This document shows, piece by piece, positions 35,264 through 44,706 of a stretch of 64,000 nt of DNA. The position numbers and the translations under genes are program-made. The notes under the pieces are model-generated. The model saw only the letters and a list, made by a program, of their open reading frames with translations. It made no database searches and was not told the origin of the DNA. The stretch covers positions 2,542,001 through 2,606,000 of the forward strand of contig NZ_CP033219.1 of NCBI RefSeq assembly GCF_004006175.1, given 5' to 3'. Within the stretch, counting starts at the first letter, position 1. Every line of letters begins with the position of its first letter. The stretch is from Parasedimentitalea marina. GTDB taxonomy: Bacteria; Pseudomonadota; Alphaproteobacteria; Rhodobacterales; Rhodobacteraceae.

Positions 35264-36157
35264 CTAGGGTGCCAGCTCTTTGACCTCGTCCAATGCCGCC
35301 GAATACAGATCCGACGACTGTTTATGTAATGATAGAATGGCGGCAATGCCCCTGAGGATCTTCGACTTGTCTTTGGATTTCTTGATCAGATCTGCATTCT
35401 TCTTTTTGACCGCCAAATAGGCCGTGTTGAATTCCTTTTGCTTCTTGTGCAATTCAGACGCCTTTTTCAGATACTGGACAGCGGCCTTTTTGTTCGTTTC
35501 AGCCTTATTCACAGCATTCACACACAGTTTTTCTATCTGAGTGGCCATTTTTTTCGTCGCTTTTGAATTTTTGGTCAACTCTTTCAGCTCGATCAGTTTG
35601 GCAGCATCACCCGCAGGGCCGGATTTACCCGCGTCTTTGGATTTGTTGATCACCCTGTCCACAACCCGGTCTAATTGTGCACCATAAAATATTTCGGCCG
35701 GCGTGAGTTTTCCTTTTGATTGCGCCGAGAACTTCACCTTTTCATGTCCGGCGGTCAGTGCGTCTTGAACTTTGACCTGTTCCTTGTCTTTTTCGTTGAT
35801 GAGTTTATTCACTGTCGCCAGCAATTTGGTCAGCTCTTTGAAAGTGGGAGTGGCCTGTTTGCTAAAGGCATCCAGGATTTTAACGTCCTTCGCGTGCTGC
35901 GCAGCTTCCTTTTTCAACTTTCCCAGCGCGGCCTTGAATTCAGCGTCGGCCATGAAATCTGCTGGCTTCTTCCCCTTAAGGCCAGCCTCCTTTGCCTTTT
36001 TGAGCGCCGCGGCCAGGACATCTTCTGCATCCCAGGCGGTCTCGAGCGCCAGTTTGATTTTCTTGATCTGCTTTTCCGCAATGCTTGAATCGAACTTCTT
36101 GATCTGTGGCTGCAGCTTTTTTTGTGCTTTTAATATGTTATCCCATTCCTTGGACAT
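35264..36157 (-). CDS. Lysine-rich helical protein of unknown function
   Basis: 297 residues from the ATG at 36157 with GGGGAG upstream. By count there are about 61 lysines (roughly 20%) and only three arginines, with many Ala, Glu and Leu. The pattern predicts long amphipathic helices or coiled coils (LKKAKEAGLKGKK, LKKASELHKKQKEF). There is one Cys, no signal peptide and no membrane segment. The composition and the A/T-rich Lys codons (mostly AAA/AAG over CGN) are unlike the neighbours, suggesting transfer or a specialised nucleic-acid- or membrane-binding role. I recognise no family. It is a monocistronic gene in an otherwise empty stretch. Confidence 0.7.
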   Translation of the reverse strand: MSKEWDNILKAQKKLQPQIKKFDSSIAEKQIKKIKLALETAWDAEDVLAAALKKAKEAGLKGKKPADFMADAEFKAALGKLKKEAAQHAKDVKILDAFSKQATPTFKELTKLLATVNKLINEKDKEQVKVQDALTAGHEKVKFSAQSKGKLTPAEIFYGAQLDRVVDRVINKSKDAGKSGPAGDAAKLIELKELTKNSKATKKMATQIEKLCVNAVNKAETNKKAAVQYLKKASELHKKQKEFNTAYLAVKKKNADLIKKSKDKSKILRGIAAILSLHKQSSDLYSAALDEVKELAP

Positions 36158-36430
36158 AAAACTCCCCAATACTGGTTAAACTGATACCCGGAAATAGCAG
36201 GGCCTATTGGCAAGGTTACGGGGTCTAAAGTGCTGAGACAACGGTTTTGGCCTTCATCGCTGTTATGAAGACCGTTGGAACTGGATGCCATACATGCCCA
36301 AAAGTTAGCTCCAGCGCATATCCAAACCTCTCTTGGGTCATTTTCAGACAGTTGAGCGTGCCCATCGTCAGACGCTGGGCACGCAAAGAACGTTCATTGC
36401 AGGGTTCTGTTACCACCAACCTAAAATGGA

Positions 36431-37414
36431 TCAGTCGCGGGCAAGAGCCTCTTGTCTGTTGTGAAATATAAACCCTATGAAATTCAGCAGCAGCTGAGCC
36501 GCCAGGATCTGCGTGCTTTCTGACGGGTCATAGGCGGGGGCGACCTCTACAAGATCAATACCCACCACATCGCCGCGTTTGCTAAGGCCCTGAAGGATTT
36601 CCAGCACGTCGTAATATTGGAACCCCCCGTGACTGGGCGTACCGGTGCCTGGCGCTATTGAGGGACAGAATGCATCAATGTCGATTGTAACATAGTAGCG
36701 GGCGCCCTGCGGAATGCGGTCGAGAACGGCGGCGGTCCCCAATTTGCGCACCTGACGCACGGACAGGATATCAGATCCGCGCGCCCGTGCATCGTCGTAG
36801 CCCTCTTTTGCAGTCGAAGACACATTTCGAATACCCAACTGTGTCATGCCCGTGACATAGTCTTTTTCAATTGCACGACGCATGGGGTTGCCATGACCAA
36901 CAGTGACCCCATGGCGCTCATCGACGAAATCCAGATGTGCATCAATCTGCACCACATGCAGCGGGCCGTTTTCGGCGCAATCTTCGGCAAAGGCGTTAAT
37001 GCAGGGAATGTTGACGGAATGATCACCGCCAATGGTCACCGGCATTGCACCCGCATCGAGGATTTTCTTAACGCCATACTCGATGTTCGCATGGCTTTCC
37101 CGGGTTTTGGTATGGATGATGTCGGCATCGCCTATATCAACAATACGTACATCGCTGCCCAGATAAGTGGCATCATCCTCGTGATCATAGGCACCGGCGT
37201 GACCGAAACTGAACAATGTGGATGCCTCGCGCACCGCGCGCGGTCCGAACCGTGCCCCGGGCCTGAATTGACATCCAAAATCATATGGCGCACCGAGGAT
37301 CGCAACGTCAGCCTCAATCTTGTCCCAATCCGAGACATATTCCTTCTTGCCAAAAGTTGAGATGCCAACAAAGGGCAGGTTCAAACGCCCAGCCTCATAA
37401 CCGTGGTCTGACAT
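36431..37414 (-). CDS. speB: Agmatinase/ureohydrolase family protein
   Basis: 327 residues from the ATG at 37414 with GAGGAG upstream. The binuclear-manganese motifs of arginase-type ureohydrolases are all present: GGDHS, IDAHLDF and IDIDAFCPSIAPGTGTP, with the final DLVEVAPAYD. The substrate is probably agmatine or another guanidino compound (guanidinobutyrate or guanidine are possible); the symbol is by family only. No neighbouring polyamine gene confirms it. Metal-ligand His/Asp residues look intact. Confidence 0.88.
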   Translation of the reverse strand: MSDHGYEAGRLNLPFVGISTFGKKEYVSDWDKIEADVAILGAPYDFGCQFRPGARFGPRAVREASTLFSFGHAGAYDHEDDATYLGSDVRIVDIGDADIIHTKTRESHANIEYGVKKILDAGAMPVTIGGDHSVNIPCINAFAEDCAENGPLHVVQIDAHLDFVDERHGVTVGHGNPMRRAIEKDYVTGMTQLGIRNVSSTAKEGYDDARARGSDILSVRQVRKLGTAAVLDRIPQGARYYVTIDIDAFCPSIAPGTGTPSHGGFQYYDVLEILQGLSKRGDVVGIDLVEVAPAYDPSESTQILAAQLLLNFIGFIFHNRQEALARD

Positions 37415-37940
37415 GTTTAAGTCTCCTCGAATTCGTAGTTTGTAGTTGAAGGTCAATTGATCTTCACATCAGCGCCGGTGCCATTACGAAGCCAAAACTA
37501 TGAGAGTGTTTGGCTCATCTGGTTGATTTGATTATGAGGCACGTTTCCTGTGATGCAAGCGGCGCGCTTTGAGCGTCTTTCGTTTGGTCCTTTCCCCGAT
37601 TGACCTACCCAAGCTACCGGCCCCAAGGTCATCCAGACCGTTGCCTTCGAAACCTTGTTGGCTGAGTTGAAAGCCGAGGCCAGTGCACAGATGCCCGTAC
37701 TGGAACCCATCCTTGCACTGGAAAGCGAACCGGTGACCATCCAAAAGCGGCCATTTGAACGACTCACCGAAAGCTCCTGCCTAGCGCGCTCAGCGAACAA
37801 TGCTACAGCAGCGAAGATTTGTCACAAAAGGCGGGCTCCGGCATTTCGCTGTGCCGAGCTTGAACAACCGCGTTGCGGACAAAACTGCCGTTGACGTTTG
37901 CAAAGCTGAGGCCCGCTTTCAGAAGCCATTACCGTCCATT
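37415..37940. other. 526-nt gap with degenerate coding relics
   Basis: Short open stretches on both strands (plus strand about 37655-37894, minus strand about 37498-37800) have no start context, no family resemblance and in-frame stops between them. The sequence reads like decayed coding or mobile-element DNA. Nothing functional is recognised; the immediate upstream leader of the ureohydrolase (37415-37480) shows no riboswitch I can identify. Confidence 0.45.
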
Positions 37941-40460
37941 TTAGTTACCAGTCTTACATCGGATCGCGGCGAGAAGCTTGTCCCGGGTCAGGGGTTTTTC
38001 GATAAACTCCGAGTGCTTGGGAACGGCCCGCTCGCCTGTTGATTTTCCGGACATGATGATCGTTTTGACGCTGAGCGACGTTCGTCTTGCAGCTTCAATC
38101 ACCGCCAATCCGTCTACATCGCTTCCCAAATCAAGATCACTAAGGAGTAAATCGAAACGGTTGGAACTCAATGATTTAAGGGCTTCGGGGCCGGTTGCGC
38201 TTGTTTTGACTTCGAATCCAAGGCTTTCGAGTAGATCTTTGCCTGCGGTGCGTATTTTTGGATCATCCTCGACAAGAAGAGACGTCTTGAGCGGTGCGAT
38301 TGGTGCCTTGCCTTCAAACACCTCTTCGAGCGGCAGAAGGACCTCAATTTCAGTGCCCTGCCCGATAGAACTTTCTATAGTCATTGCCCCACCGGTTTGG
38401 TGAATAAAGCCATACACGATGGACAAGCCAAGTCCTGTACCACCATCGTCGCCACGCGTTGTAAAAAACGGCTCGATCGCACGGGTCAAAACGTGTTCTG
38501 ACATGCCTTGTCCGTCGTCCCATATCCGGATCCGCGCCTGGCCTTCGTCACCAAGATCCAAACTGACCTCGATACGCCCCGCATCCTTGATGGCGTTATT
38601 GGCATTCAGCAAAAGATTGAACAAAGCAGACTCCAGCTGGCCCGGATCAACACGCACATGCAGCGGCTCGGGTGGTAACGAGATAACCAACGCGACGTTG
38701 GGCTTCAGGCTGATTTCAACAAGATCGGTCATCCCTTCTATCAAGGCATTCAGATCAACGCGCTCTGGTGTTAGACTTTGCTTGCGGGCAAAGGCCAACA
38801 GACGATCCGTGAGCGAGGATCCGAAATCAACCGCGTTGCCGATAGCATCCAAACTCCCAAGAGCCTCTACCCCCTCTTGCGTCTTCAGAAGATGCGCGTG
38901 CGTGCGAATGGACGACAGAATATTCGCAAAATCATGGGCCGTGTCCCCCGCCACTTTCCCAAGCGCCTCGATGCGGTCAATCTGCTGCAACCGGTCCGAC
39001 ATCTTCCGACGCTCGGTCACATCGGCCAAAAGCCATACCCGCCCATCGTCAGGCAATTTGCTGGCCCGAATTTCCAAGATCTGACCTTCAATCGATGTCA
39101 GCTCGCAAAAACCCCGATGATCCGGTTTTAAATCGTTTTGTCGCGCGGACGCAGCAAAGCGACTGCTTTGAAGCCAATCCACAAACGTCTCCAACTCCCC
39201 CAACTCGTCAGACACATGCAAGAATTTGGCAAACATCGGATTGCTCGCGGTCATACGACCCGTCGCGTCTGTAATCGCAATACCATCCGAGATATTGATA
39301 AAGACCTTCTCGAACAGCGCGTTGCGTTGATCAAGTTGACGGTTTGACCGGTCCAGCCGTAACGCATTGGCCCGAAAGCTGCGAAAGGACCTGAACAAAT
39401 CCCCGATCTCGTCCTTCCCGCCAAGCCTGCGTGGCAACGCACTGGCCCGATCCCCATTGGCCAAGCGTACCATCGCCGCCGACACCCGTGAGATATTGAA
39501 CGTCACGTAGCGCGACACATAAATTGCTGCCGACAACGCCAGCATGAGACTAAGTGCACTGATCGCAGTCACAGATATACGCGTTAGTCGGATAGTGGTC
39601 GACGAGGCATCTCTCTCTTGCGCCAAATACGCTTCGGCTTGCACAGCGTAGTTGCTTGCCAACTCGTTGATGCGGTTGGCGTCATGGCGGATCCGAAACA
39701 CAGCATTCTGCGCATCAAGTTTGCTCGACAGCTCTCGGCGGCGCAACTCAAACACACCCGCACTGCCCCAAACGCTCGCCTCAAGGCTTTCCAGAAACGC
39801 CCCCTTGTCACCTGTCATCTGGATTTCACTCAGGGCTCTGCGCTGCCCCAGATAGTGGCGCTGCTCTTCCCCAACACCGATCAGATTTCTTGCATATGCT
39901 GCATTCAACGCATCGGCATTCATACTCTGTAGTGACCACCAAATAAGCCGGGTCGCATCGTCGTCACCCGACGCAGCAATCGCTTTGGACACCGTGTTGC
40001 GCAAGCGGCCAAGCGTCGCTATCTGCCCACGGATCTCGGCCTGCAAGCCATCCAGCAAACTGGACGCCGCCACCAAATCCGTCACACCCGTGGCCATGCT
40101 GTCGAGGATGGCCATCACCGTCTCCCCCTCTGCGCCACTTTCGTCAAAACGTGTCTGCGGCCAGTCCGAGCGCACCCGCTCAAGAACCGTCAGCAGTTTC
40201 GCACCTTCCTGCTCGATCAGAAAATTCGACCGTTGATTAAGAAGATACGGTGCAGACGTGGCCAGATCAGCGGACCGTTTGGACAAATCCAACGCCTGCG
40301 CAACTTGGCTTAGTGTTTCCTGATGCAATTCCTGCAATCTAGCATCAACACGCTGAAGCGCCGACCACGTCACAGCACTTGCCGCCAAAACTCCCAGAGA
40401 TAAAAGCGCAAGTGCGGCCCACAAACGTCCCCGAACAGTTCTTAGGTTCACGCGGCTCAA
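37941..40460 (-). CDS. Hybrid sensor histidine kinase
   Basis: 839 residues from a TTG at 40460 that overlaps the response-regulator stop (TTGA); a GTG three codons on is an alternative. The first membrane helix is at about 12-32, then a helical periplasmic domain of about 250 residues, a second helix near 300, HAMP, PAS (around 390-480), HisKA with the H box DTAHDFANILSS, HATPase (DGGTGLGLSIVYGF) and a C-terminal receiver with LLVEDD and phosphoacceptor region LLLSDLDLG. The periplasmic sensor suggests an extracytoplasmic ligand, likely the substrate of the divergent ABC transporter. Confidence 0.92.
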   Translation of the reverse strand: MSRVNLRTVRGRLWAALALLSLGVLAASAVTWSALQRVDARLQELHQETLSQVAQALDLSKRSADLATSAPYLLNQRSNFLIEQEGAKLLTVLERVRSDWPQTRFDESGAEGETVMAILDSMATGVTDLVAASSLLDGLQAEIRGQIATLGRLRNTVSKAIAASGDDDATRLIWWSLQSMNADALNAAYARNLIGVGEEQRHYLGQRRALSEIQMTGDKGAFLESLEASVWGSAGVFELRRRELSSKLDAQNAVFRIRHDANRINELASNYAVQAEAYLAQERDASSTTIRLTRISVTAISALSLMLALSAAIYVSRYVTFNISRVSAAMVRLANGDRASALPRRLGGKDEIGDLFRSFRSFRANALRLDRSNRQLDQRNALFEKVFINISDGIAITDATGRMTASNPMFAKFLHVSDELGELETFVDWLQSSRFAASARQNDLKPDHRGFCELTSIEGQILEIRASKLPDDGRVWLLADVTERRKMSDRLQQIDRIEALGKVAGDTAHDFANILSSIRTHAHLLKTQEGVEALGSLDAIGNAVDFGSSLTDRLLAFARKQSLTPERVDLNALIEGMTDLVEISLKPNVALVISLPPEPLHVRVDPGQLESALFNLLLNANNAIKDAGRIEVSLDLGDEGQARIRIWDDGQGMSEHVLTRAIEPFFTTRGDDGGTGLGLSIVYGFIHQTGGAMTIESSIGQGTEIEVLLPLEEVFEGKAPIAPLKTSLLVEDDPKIRTAGKDLLESLGFEVKTSATGPEALKSLSSNRFDLLLSDLDLGSDVDGLAVIEAARRTSLSVKTIIMSGKSTGERAVPKHSEFIEKPLTRDKLLAAIRCKTGN

Positions 40461-41182
40461 AGGCTCGCTGCCTCATCATCCGTAACAAAAATATATCCCT
40501 GGCCTCGTCTGGTTTGCAGATGAATTGGCTTGGACGGATTTTCCTCGATTTTTCGCCGTAAACGCAAAATCAAGACATCGATGGTGCGGTCCATATATCG
40601 CGTCAGATCGCTGCCTATTTCCGCAAGCAACTCCACACGCGAGATCACTTCATTGGGACGATCAAGAAAGAAATCCAACAGCCGATACTCGGCATTCGTC
40701 AGCGAGATTTCATCGCCGTTGGGCGCGCTCAAAATCTTGTTCTCGCGATCAACCCGTAGATGCCCCACTGCAACCTGGTCACCGTTTTCCTGGGCAGGTA
40801 TAAGCGACTCACCTTTCCCGTATCGTCTAAGCACCGCCCGAATACGCGCAATCAGCTCACGCGGATTGAAGGGCTTCAGCATGTAGTCATCGGCCCCAAC
40901 CTCAAGACCTACAATCTTGTCGGTCTCGTCCCCGCGCCCCGTTAGCATCACAATAGGCAGATCCCCGGTGCGGCGAATATCCATCGCCAATTCAAGACCG
41001 CTTTCGCCCCGCAATTGCAAATCTATCAACACAAGATCAAGATCGACAGACTTCCGAACGACAGCGAAATCCGCACTGCTTGCCATCGCAACAGGGTCAA
41101 ATTCGTTTTCCGACAACAAAGCAAACAGCGCGTCACGCATCCCTACCTCGTCATCTACAATGCCTATTTTTGAACGTTTCAT
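40457..41182 (-). CDS. OmpR/PhoB-family response regulator
   Basis: 241 residues from the ATG at 41182. The N-terminal receiver has the acidic pair VDDE, phosphoacceptor VLIDLQLRGESGLE, the Thr in MLTGRGD, and the Lys in MLKPFNPREL. The C-terminal winged-helix DNA-binding domain is LTNAEYRLLDFFLDRPNEV with RTIDVLILRLRRKIE and the wing GQGYIFV. It is the cognate regulator of the hybrid kinase, whose start overlaps its stop. Direct repeats in the divergent gap are its likely binding sites. Confidence 0.94.
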   Translation of the reverse strand: MKRSKIGIVDDEVGMRDALFALLSENEFDPVAMASSADFAVVRKSVDLDLVLIDLQLRGESGLELAMDIRRTGDLPIVMLTGRGDETDKIVGLEVGADDYMLKPFNPRELIARIRAVLRRYGKGESLIPAQENGDQVAVGHLRVDRENKILSAPNGDEISLTNAEYRLLDFFLDRPNEVISRVELLAEIGSDLTRYMDRTIDVLILRLRRKIEENPSKPIHLQTRRGQGYIFVTDDEAASL

Positions 41183-41266
41183 CACGGGCGCTTTTCTATC
41201 TGATTGCCTCAAACTACTGCCAAATAGACTATGCGTCGCAGTTTTTTTCGTTTCAAATATTACAAT

Positions 41267-41323
41267 CTGACCCATTTTTGTAATTCTATTAACCAAACTG
41301 ACCCGTTTCTGTAGCTTTGTTAA
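41267..41323 (+). promoter_or_regulatory. Direct repeats, likely response-regulator binding sites
   Basis: Two imperfect 26-bp direct repeats at 41267-41292 and 41298-41323 both begin CTGACCC and end TTAA with TGTA in the middle. They are spaced 31 bp, about three helical turns. They lie between the OmpR-type regulator and the ABC substrate-binding gene. OmpR-family regulators bind direct repeats. Confidence 0.6.
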
Positions 41324-41420
41324 TGCGTGCAGTGTCCAGATTTTTCGGCATCCAGACTACGCTAAACCAGCCGGTCAAACCTGTGTTTGGTGCGGCGTCA
41401 TATATTTCTGGGAGGAAAAC

Positions 41421-42440
41421 ATGAAAAAACTTGGAATGGTCTCACTGGCCGTCATGACATTCGCGGGTGCAACTGCCGCCACAGCGGATGAGCTGAGCGT
41501 CGTTTGCAGCGCAGAGCAAGAATGGTGCGATCTTATGGTCGAAGCTTTTGAAGCTGAAAACCCTGACACCGACGTTTTGATGGTCCGCAAATCCACCGGC
41601 GAGACACTGGCACAGGTGCGCGCCGAGGCCGGTAACCCGAAGATCGATGTTTGGTGGGGCGGAACCGGTGATCCGCATCTCATCGCGGCCGAAGAAGGGC
41701 TTAGCCAGCCGTCTGGCGTCGATACATCAGATCTCCTCGGCTGGGCGCAGAACATGTCCGCTATTTCCGGTGGCAAGACAGTTGGCATCTACGCGGGTGC
41801 CTTGGCCATGGCTTACAACTCGGAAATTCTAGCCGAAAAAAACATTGCATCACCGGCATGCTGGTCTGATCTGGAAGATCCGCGTTTCGCGGGTGAAATC
41901 CAGGTTGCAAACCCGAACAGCTCGGGCACCGCTTATACTGAACTTGCCACTTTCGTTCAGCTTTTTGGCGAAGATGAAGCCTACGCAAAACTGGCGACAA
42001 TCGGCAAAAACGTGAACTCTTACACCAAGTCCGGCTCCGCCCCATCCAAAGCTGCCGCACGTGGCGAAACGGGCGTATCCATCGGCTTTATGCATGATAT
42101 GGTCAAGCTTGCATCCCAAGGCTTCCCGCTTGTCGCCGTCGCCCCTTGTGAGGGCACCGGGTATGAGGTCGGCGCGGTCAGCATCATCGAAGGCGCGCGA
42201 AACTTTGACGCTGCAAAAGCCTGGGTAGAGTTCTCTCTGCGTGCAGATATCCAATCCCGCGCACCTGAGACAGGTTCGTTCCAAGTGCCGTCGAATTCCA
42301 ACGCCGAAGTCGCACCGGAATCTCCCGATCTCGCATCGATCAAGCTGATCGACTACGATTTCGCGACCTATGGCTCCAGTGAAACGCGCGCACGTTTGCT
42401 CGCACGCTGGGACTCGGACGTGGGCAATCTTGCACAATAA
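41421..42440 (+). CDS. ABC transporter substrate-binding protein, AfuA-like
   Basis: 339 residues with GGGAGGAAAAC before the ATG. The signal peptide (MKKLGMVSLAVMTFAGATAA) is cleaved near ATA-DEL. It has the class-2 periplasmic fold of the Fe(III)/AfuA group: LSVVCSAEQEWCDLMVEAFE, VWWGGTGDPHLIAAEEGL, and PNSSGTAYTELATFVQLFGE. The Tyr ligands of true ferric binding proteins are not obvious. AfuA proteins are known to bind sugar phosphates rather than iron, and the SSGTAYT segment could hold an anion. The substrate stays unproven. Confidence 0.9.
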   Translation: MKKLGMVSLAVMTFAGATAATADELSVVCSAEQEWCDLMVEAFEAENPDTDVLMVRKSTGETLAQVRAEAGNPKIDVWWGGTGDPHLIAAEEGLSQPSGVDTSDLLGWAQNMSAISGGKTVGIYAGALAMAYNSEILAEKNIASPACWSDLEDPRFAGEIQVANPNSSGTAYTELATFVQLFGEDEAYAKLATIGKNVNSYTKSGSAPSKAAARGETGVSIGFMHDMVKLASQGFPLVAVAPCEGTGYEVGAVSIIEGARNFDAAKAWVEFSLRADIQSRAPETGSFQVPSNSNAEVAPESPDLASIKLIDYDFATYGSSETRARLLARWDSDVGNLAQ

Positions 42441-42481
42441 ACCTCCCTGTCGATGTCATCCCTAGGGTGAGATCGGCCAGC

Positions 42482-42506
42482 GGGTGTCCCTAATCGCGGG
42501 GGCACC
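42482..42506 (+). terminator. Intercistronic stem-loop after the substrate-binding gene
   Basis: GGGTGTCCC and GGGGCACCC pair with one G-T wobble around a 7-8-nt loop in the 94-nt gap between the binding-protein and permease genes. Such hairpins commonly limit read-through or protect the 3' end so that binding protein exceeds permease. Confidence 0.55.
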
Positions 42507-42534
42507 CTCTCTCTAGATTTCACTGGACCTAAAT

Positions 42535-44688
42535 ATGAAACGAACGGTTTTGTTCTGGCTCGCCGCCGGATTGGTCGGCTTTGCCCTACTGCCTTGGCAC
42601 ATGACCAACAGAGGCATTTTCTCATTTGAGTGGCTAAGCGATGGAACATCCCCAAGCGCCTTGCAATCTGGCCAATGGTGGCTTTTCCCCGTCGGAGCCG
42701 CATTGATTGCGGCCCTAATTGCCCAGTGGCGCATCCAAAATCCGGTAAAACGCGCCAAAGCAACGCTATGGGCGGCGGGGTTCGGGCTTTTCTGGGCCGC
42801 CGTGCAAGGTTTGGCCATCGTGCGCGCTGGTCCGCGCATTTTCGAGACCTTCTTAACGGGTGACGTCATCTCGGCCGGGCAACCGGGCATGGGCCTAGGC
42901 GCTGCCGTTTGCATCATCTCGCTGCTGTTTGCCCTTACAGTTTCAATGTCCCAAACAGGCAAGGGCCGCGGCGATGCGTTTGTTGTCAGTACAATCGGCC
43001 TGATCATAGCACTTGTCGGCGTATTCGTCTTCTTCCCCGTCATGCACATCCTCGTCCGCGCCTTCGAAGTTCAAGACGGCTACAGCCTCACCAGCTTTTT
43101 TCCGCGGTTCTTCAGCTCTGACATCTGGGGGCTGCGCTGTCTTACCTCTGGCCAATCCTGCGGTGTCGCCATCAATTCGCTGTTCCTTGCGGTGCTCACC
43201 GGTCTTGGCACAACACTGCTTGGCCTGTCCTTCGCGCTCATTTTTACCCGCACCGATTTTCGCGCCAAGAAACTGCTCCGCATCCTGACCGTCATTCCCA
43301 TTATCACCCCGCCTTTCGTCATTGGTCTTGCGCTGATCCTTCTGTTTGGCCGCAATGGCACCGTCACAGACCTGTTCGCTGGCCTTTTCGGGATGGAGAA
43401 AACCCGCTGGCTCTATGGCTTCTGGGGCGTCTACTTTGCACAGCTTCTGTCGTTCACTCCCATCGCATTTTTGGTCCTGATCGGCGTCGTGCAAGGCGTC
43501 AGCCCCTCGATGGAGGAAGCGTCGCAAACGCTCGACGCAGACCGCTGGCAAACATTTCGCTACGTCTCGCTTCCGCTCATGCGGCCAGGTCTGGCAAACG
43601 CCTTCCTGCTCGGCTTCATCGAAAGCCTTGCGGATTTCGGCAATCCTTTGGTCTTGGGCGGAGGTTACTCTGTCCTGTCAACCGACATCTATTTCGCAAT
43701 CGTAGGGGCCGTCGCCGACCCCGCCAAAGCCGCGATCCTCGCCATTGCCTTGCTCACTCTCACCTTATCTGCGTTCCTGCTACAGCGCCTCTGGCTTGGC
43801 AAGAAGTCCTATGCCACGATCACCGGCAAAGCCGACAGCGGTCAGAACGCAGCCCTTAGCCCGATAGTTCGCGGGGTTTGCTACGCCACTGCCTTACCCT
43901 GGGCAGCCCTCACGGCCCTGGTCTATTCGATGATCATTTTCGGCAGCTTCGTGAAACTCTGGGGCTATGATCACAGCTTCACCTTTTCCCACTACATCCG
44001 CGCCTTCGGGATCGATTTCACGACCGGTCGCTTGTCGGGTGTGGCATGGGACAGCTACTTTACCACGCTTACGATTTCATCCATCGCCGCGCCGCTCACT
44101 GCGCTCGTGGGGCTTTCAACCGCCTACTTGCTGGTCCGCCAAAAGTTCGCCGGCAAGGACCTGTTCGAGTTCTCGACCATGCTCAGCTTTGCAATTCCTG
44201 GCACCGTCATCGGCGTCAGCTACATCATGGCCTTCAACTTCCCCCCGATCGAGCTTACGGGCACCAGCATCATTCTGATTATCGTCTTCGTTTTCCGAAA
44301 CATGCCCGTCGGAGTGCGCGGAGGGATCGCGGCCATGTCGCAACTCGACAAAAGCCTCGACGAAGCCTCTATCACATTGGGCGCAAACAGCTTCACCACC
44401 GTGCGCCGCGTGATACTGCCGCTGATGGGTCCTGCAATACTGGCCGCCCTCACCTATAGTTTCGTGCGCGCCATCACCTCTGTCAGCGCGGTGATTTTCT
44501 TGGTCAGCGCCAAACACAACATGGCCACATCCTTCATCGTTGGACGTGTCGAAAACGGCGAATTTGGTCTCGCAATTGCCTACTCAGCTGTCTTGATCGT
44601 CACAATGCTGGCCGTCATCCTTTTACTTCAACTTTTGATCGGCTCGCGGCGGCTTCGTCGCAATGACCGTGTCCAAACAGCCGCTTAA
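42535..44688 (+). CDS. ABC transporter permease, fused double-domain (AfuB-like)
   Basis: 717 residues with two complete binding-protein-dependent permease units. The EAA loops are EASQTLDADRWQTFRYVSLPLMRPG and, in the second half, EASITLGANSFTTVRRVILPLMGPA. An extra N-terminal region of about 150 residues with several membrane helices (GLVGFALLPWHM, LFPVGAALIAALIAQW) precedes the first unit, making it longer than FbpB-type permeases (about 500-570). AfuB proteins are similarly large. It follows the binding protein with a 94-nt gap. Confidence 0.9.
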   Translation: MKRTVLFWLAAGLVGFALLPWHMTNRGIFSFEWLSDGTSPSALQSGQWWLFPVGAALIAALIAQWRIQNPVKRAKATLWAAGFGLFWAAVQGLAIVRAGPRIFETFLTGDVISAGQPGMGLGAAVCIISLLFALTVSMSQTGKGRGDAFVVSTIGLIIALVGVFVFFPVMHILVRAFEVQDGYSLTSFFPRFFSSDIWGLRCLTSGQSCGVAINSLFLAVLTGLGTTLLGLSFALIFTRTDFRAKKLLRILTVIPIITPPFVIGLALILLFGRNGTVTDLFAGLFGMEKTRWLYGFWGVYFAQLLSFTPIAFLVLIGVVQGVSPSMEEASQTLDADRWQTFRYVSLPLMRPGLANAFLLGFIESLADFGNPLVLGGGYSVLSTDIYFAIVGAVADPAKAAILAIALLTLTLSAFLLQRLWLGKKSYATITGKADSGQNAALSPIVRGVCYATALPWAALTALVYSMIIFGSFVKLWGYDHSFTFSHYIRAFGIDFTTGRLSGVAWDSYFTTLTISSIAAPLTALVGLSTAYLLVRQKFAGKDLFEFSTMLSFAIPGTVIGVSYIMAFNFPPIELTGTSIILIIVFVFRNMPVGVRGGIAAMSQLDKSLDEASITLGANSFTTVRRVILPLMGPAILAALTYSFVRAITSVSAVIFLVSAKHNMATSFIVGRVENGEFGLAIAYSAVLIVTMLAVILLLQLLIGSRRLRRNDRVQTAA

Positions 44689-44706
44689 CGCACCTCGGAG
44701 AACCCT

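Noticed and set aside
37415..37500. Riboswitch (for example guanidine-type) in the leader of the ureohydrolase
   Set aside because: No conserved core motif of a known guanidine or other riboswitch class is visible by eye.
37498..37894. Overlapping short frames on both strands between the ureohydrolase and kinase genes
   Set aside because: Neither has a ribosome site or a recognisable product, and they overlap each other; treated as relic sequence.
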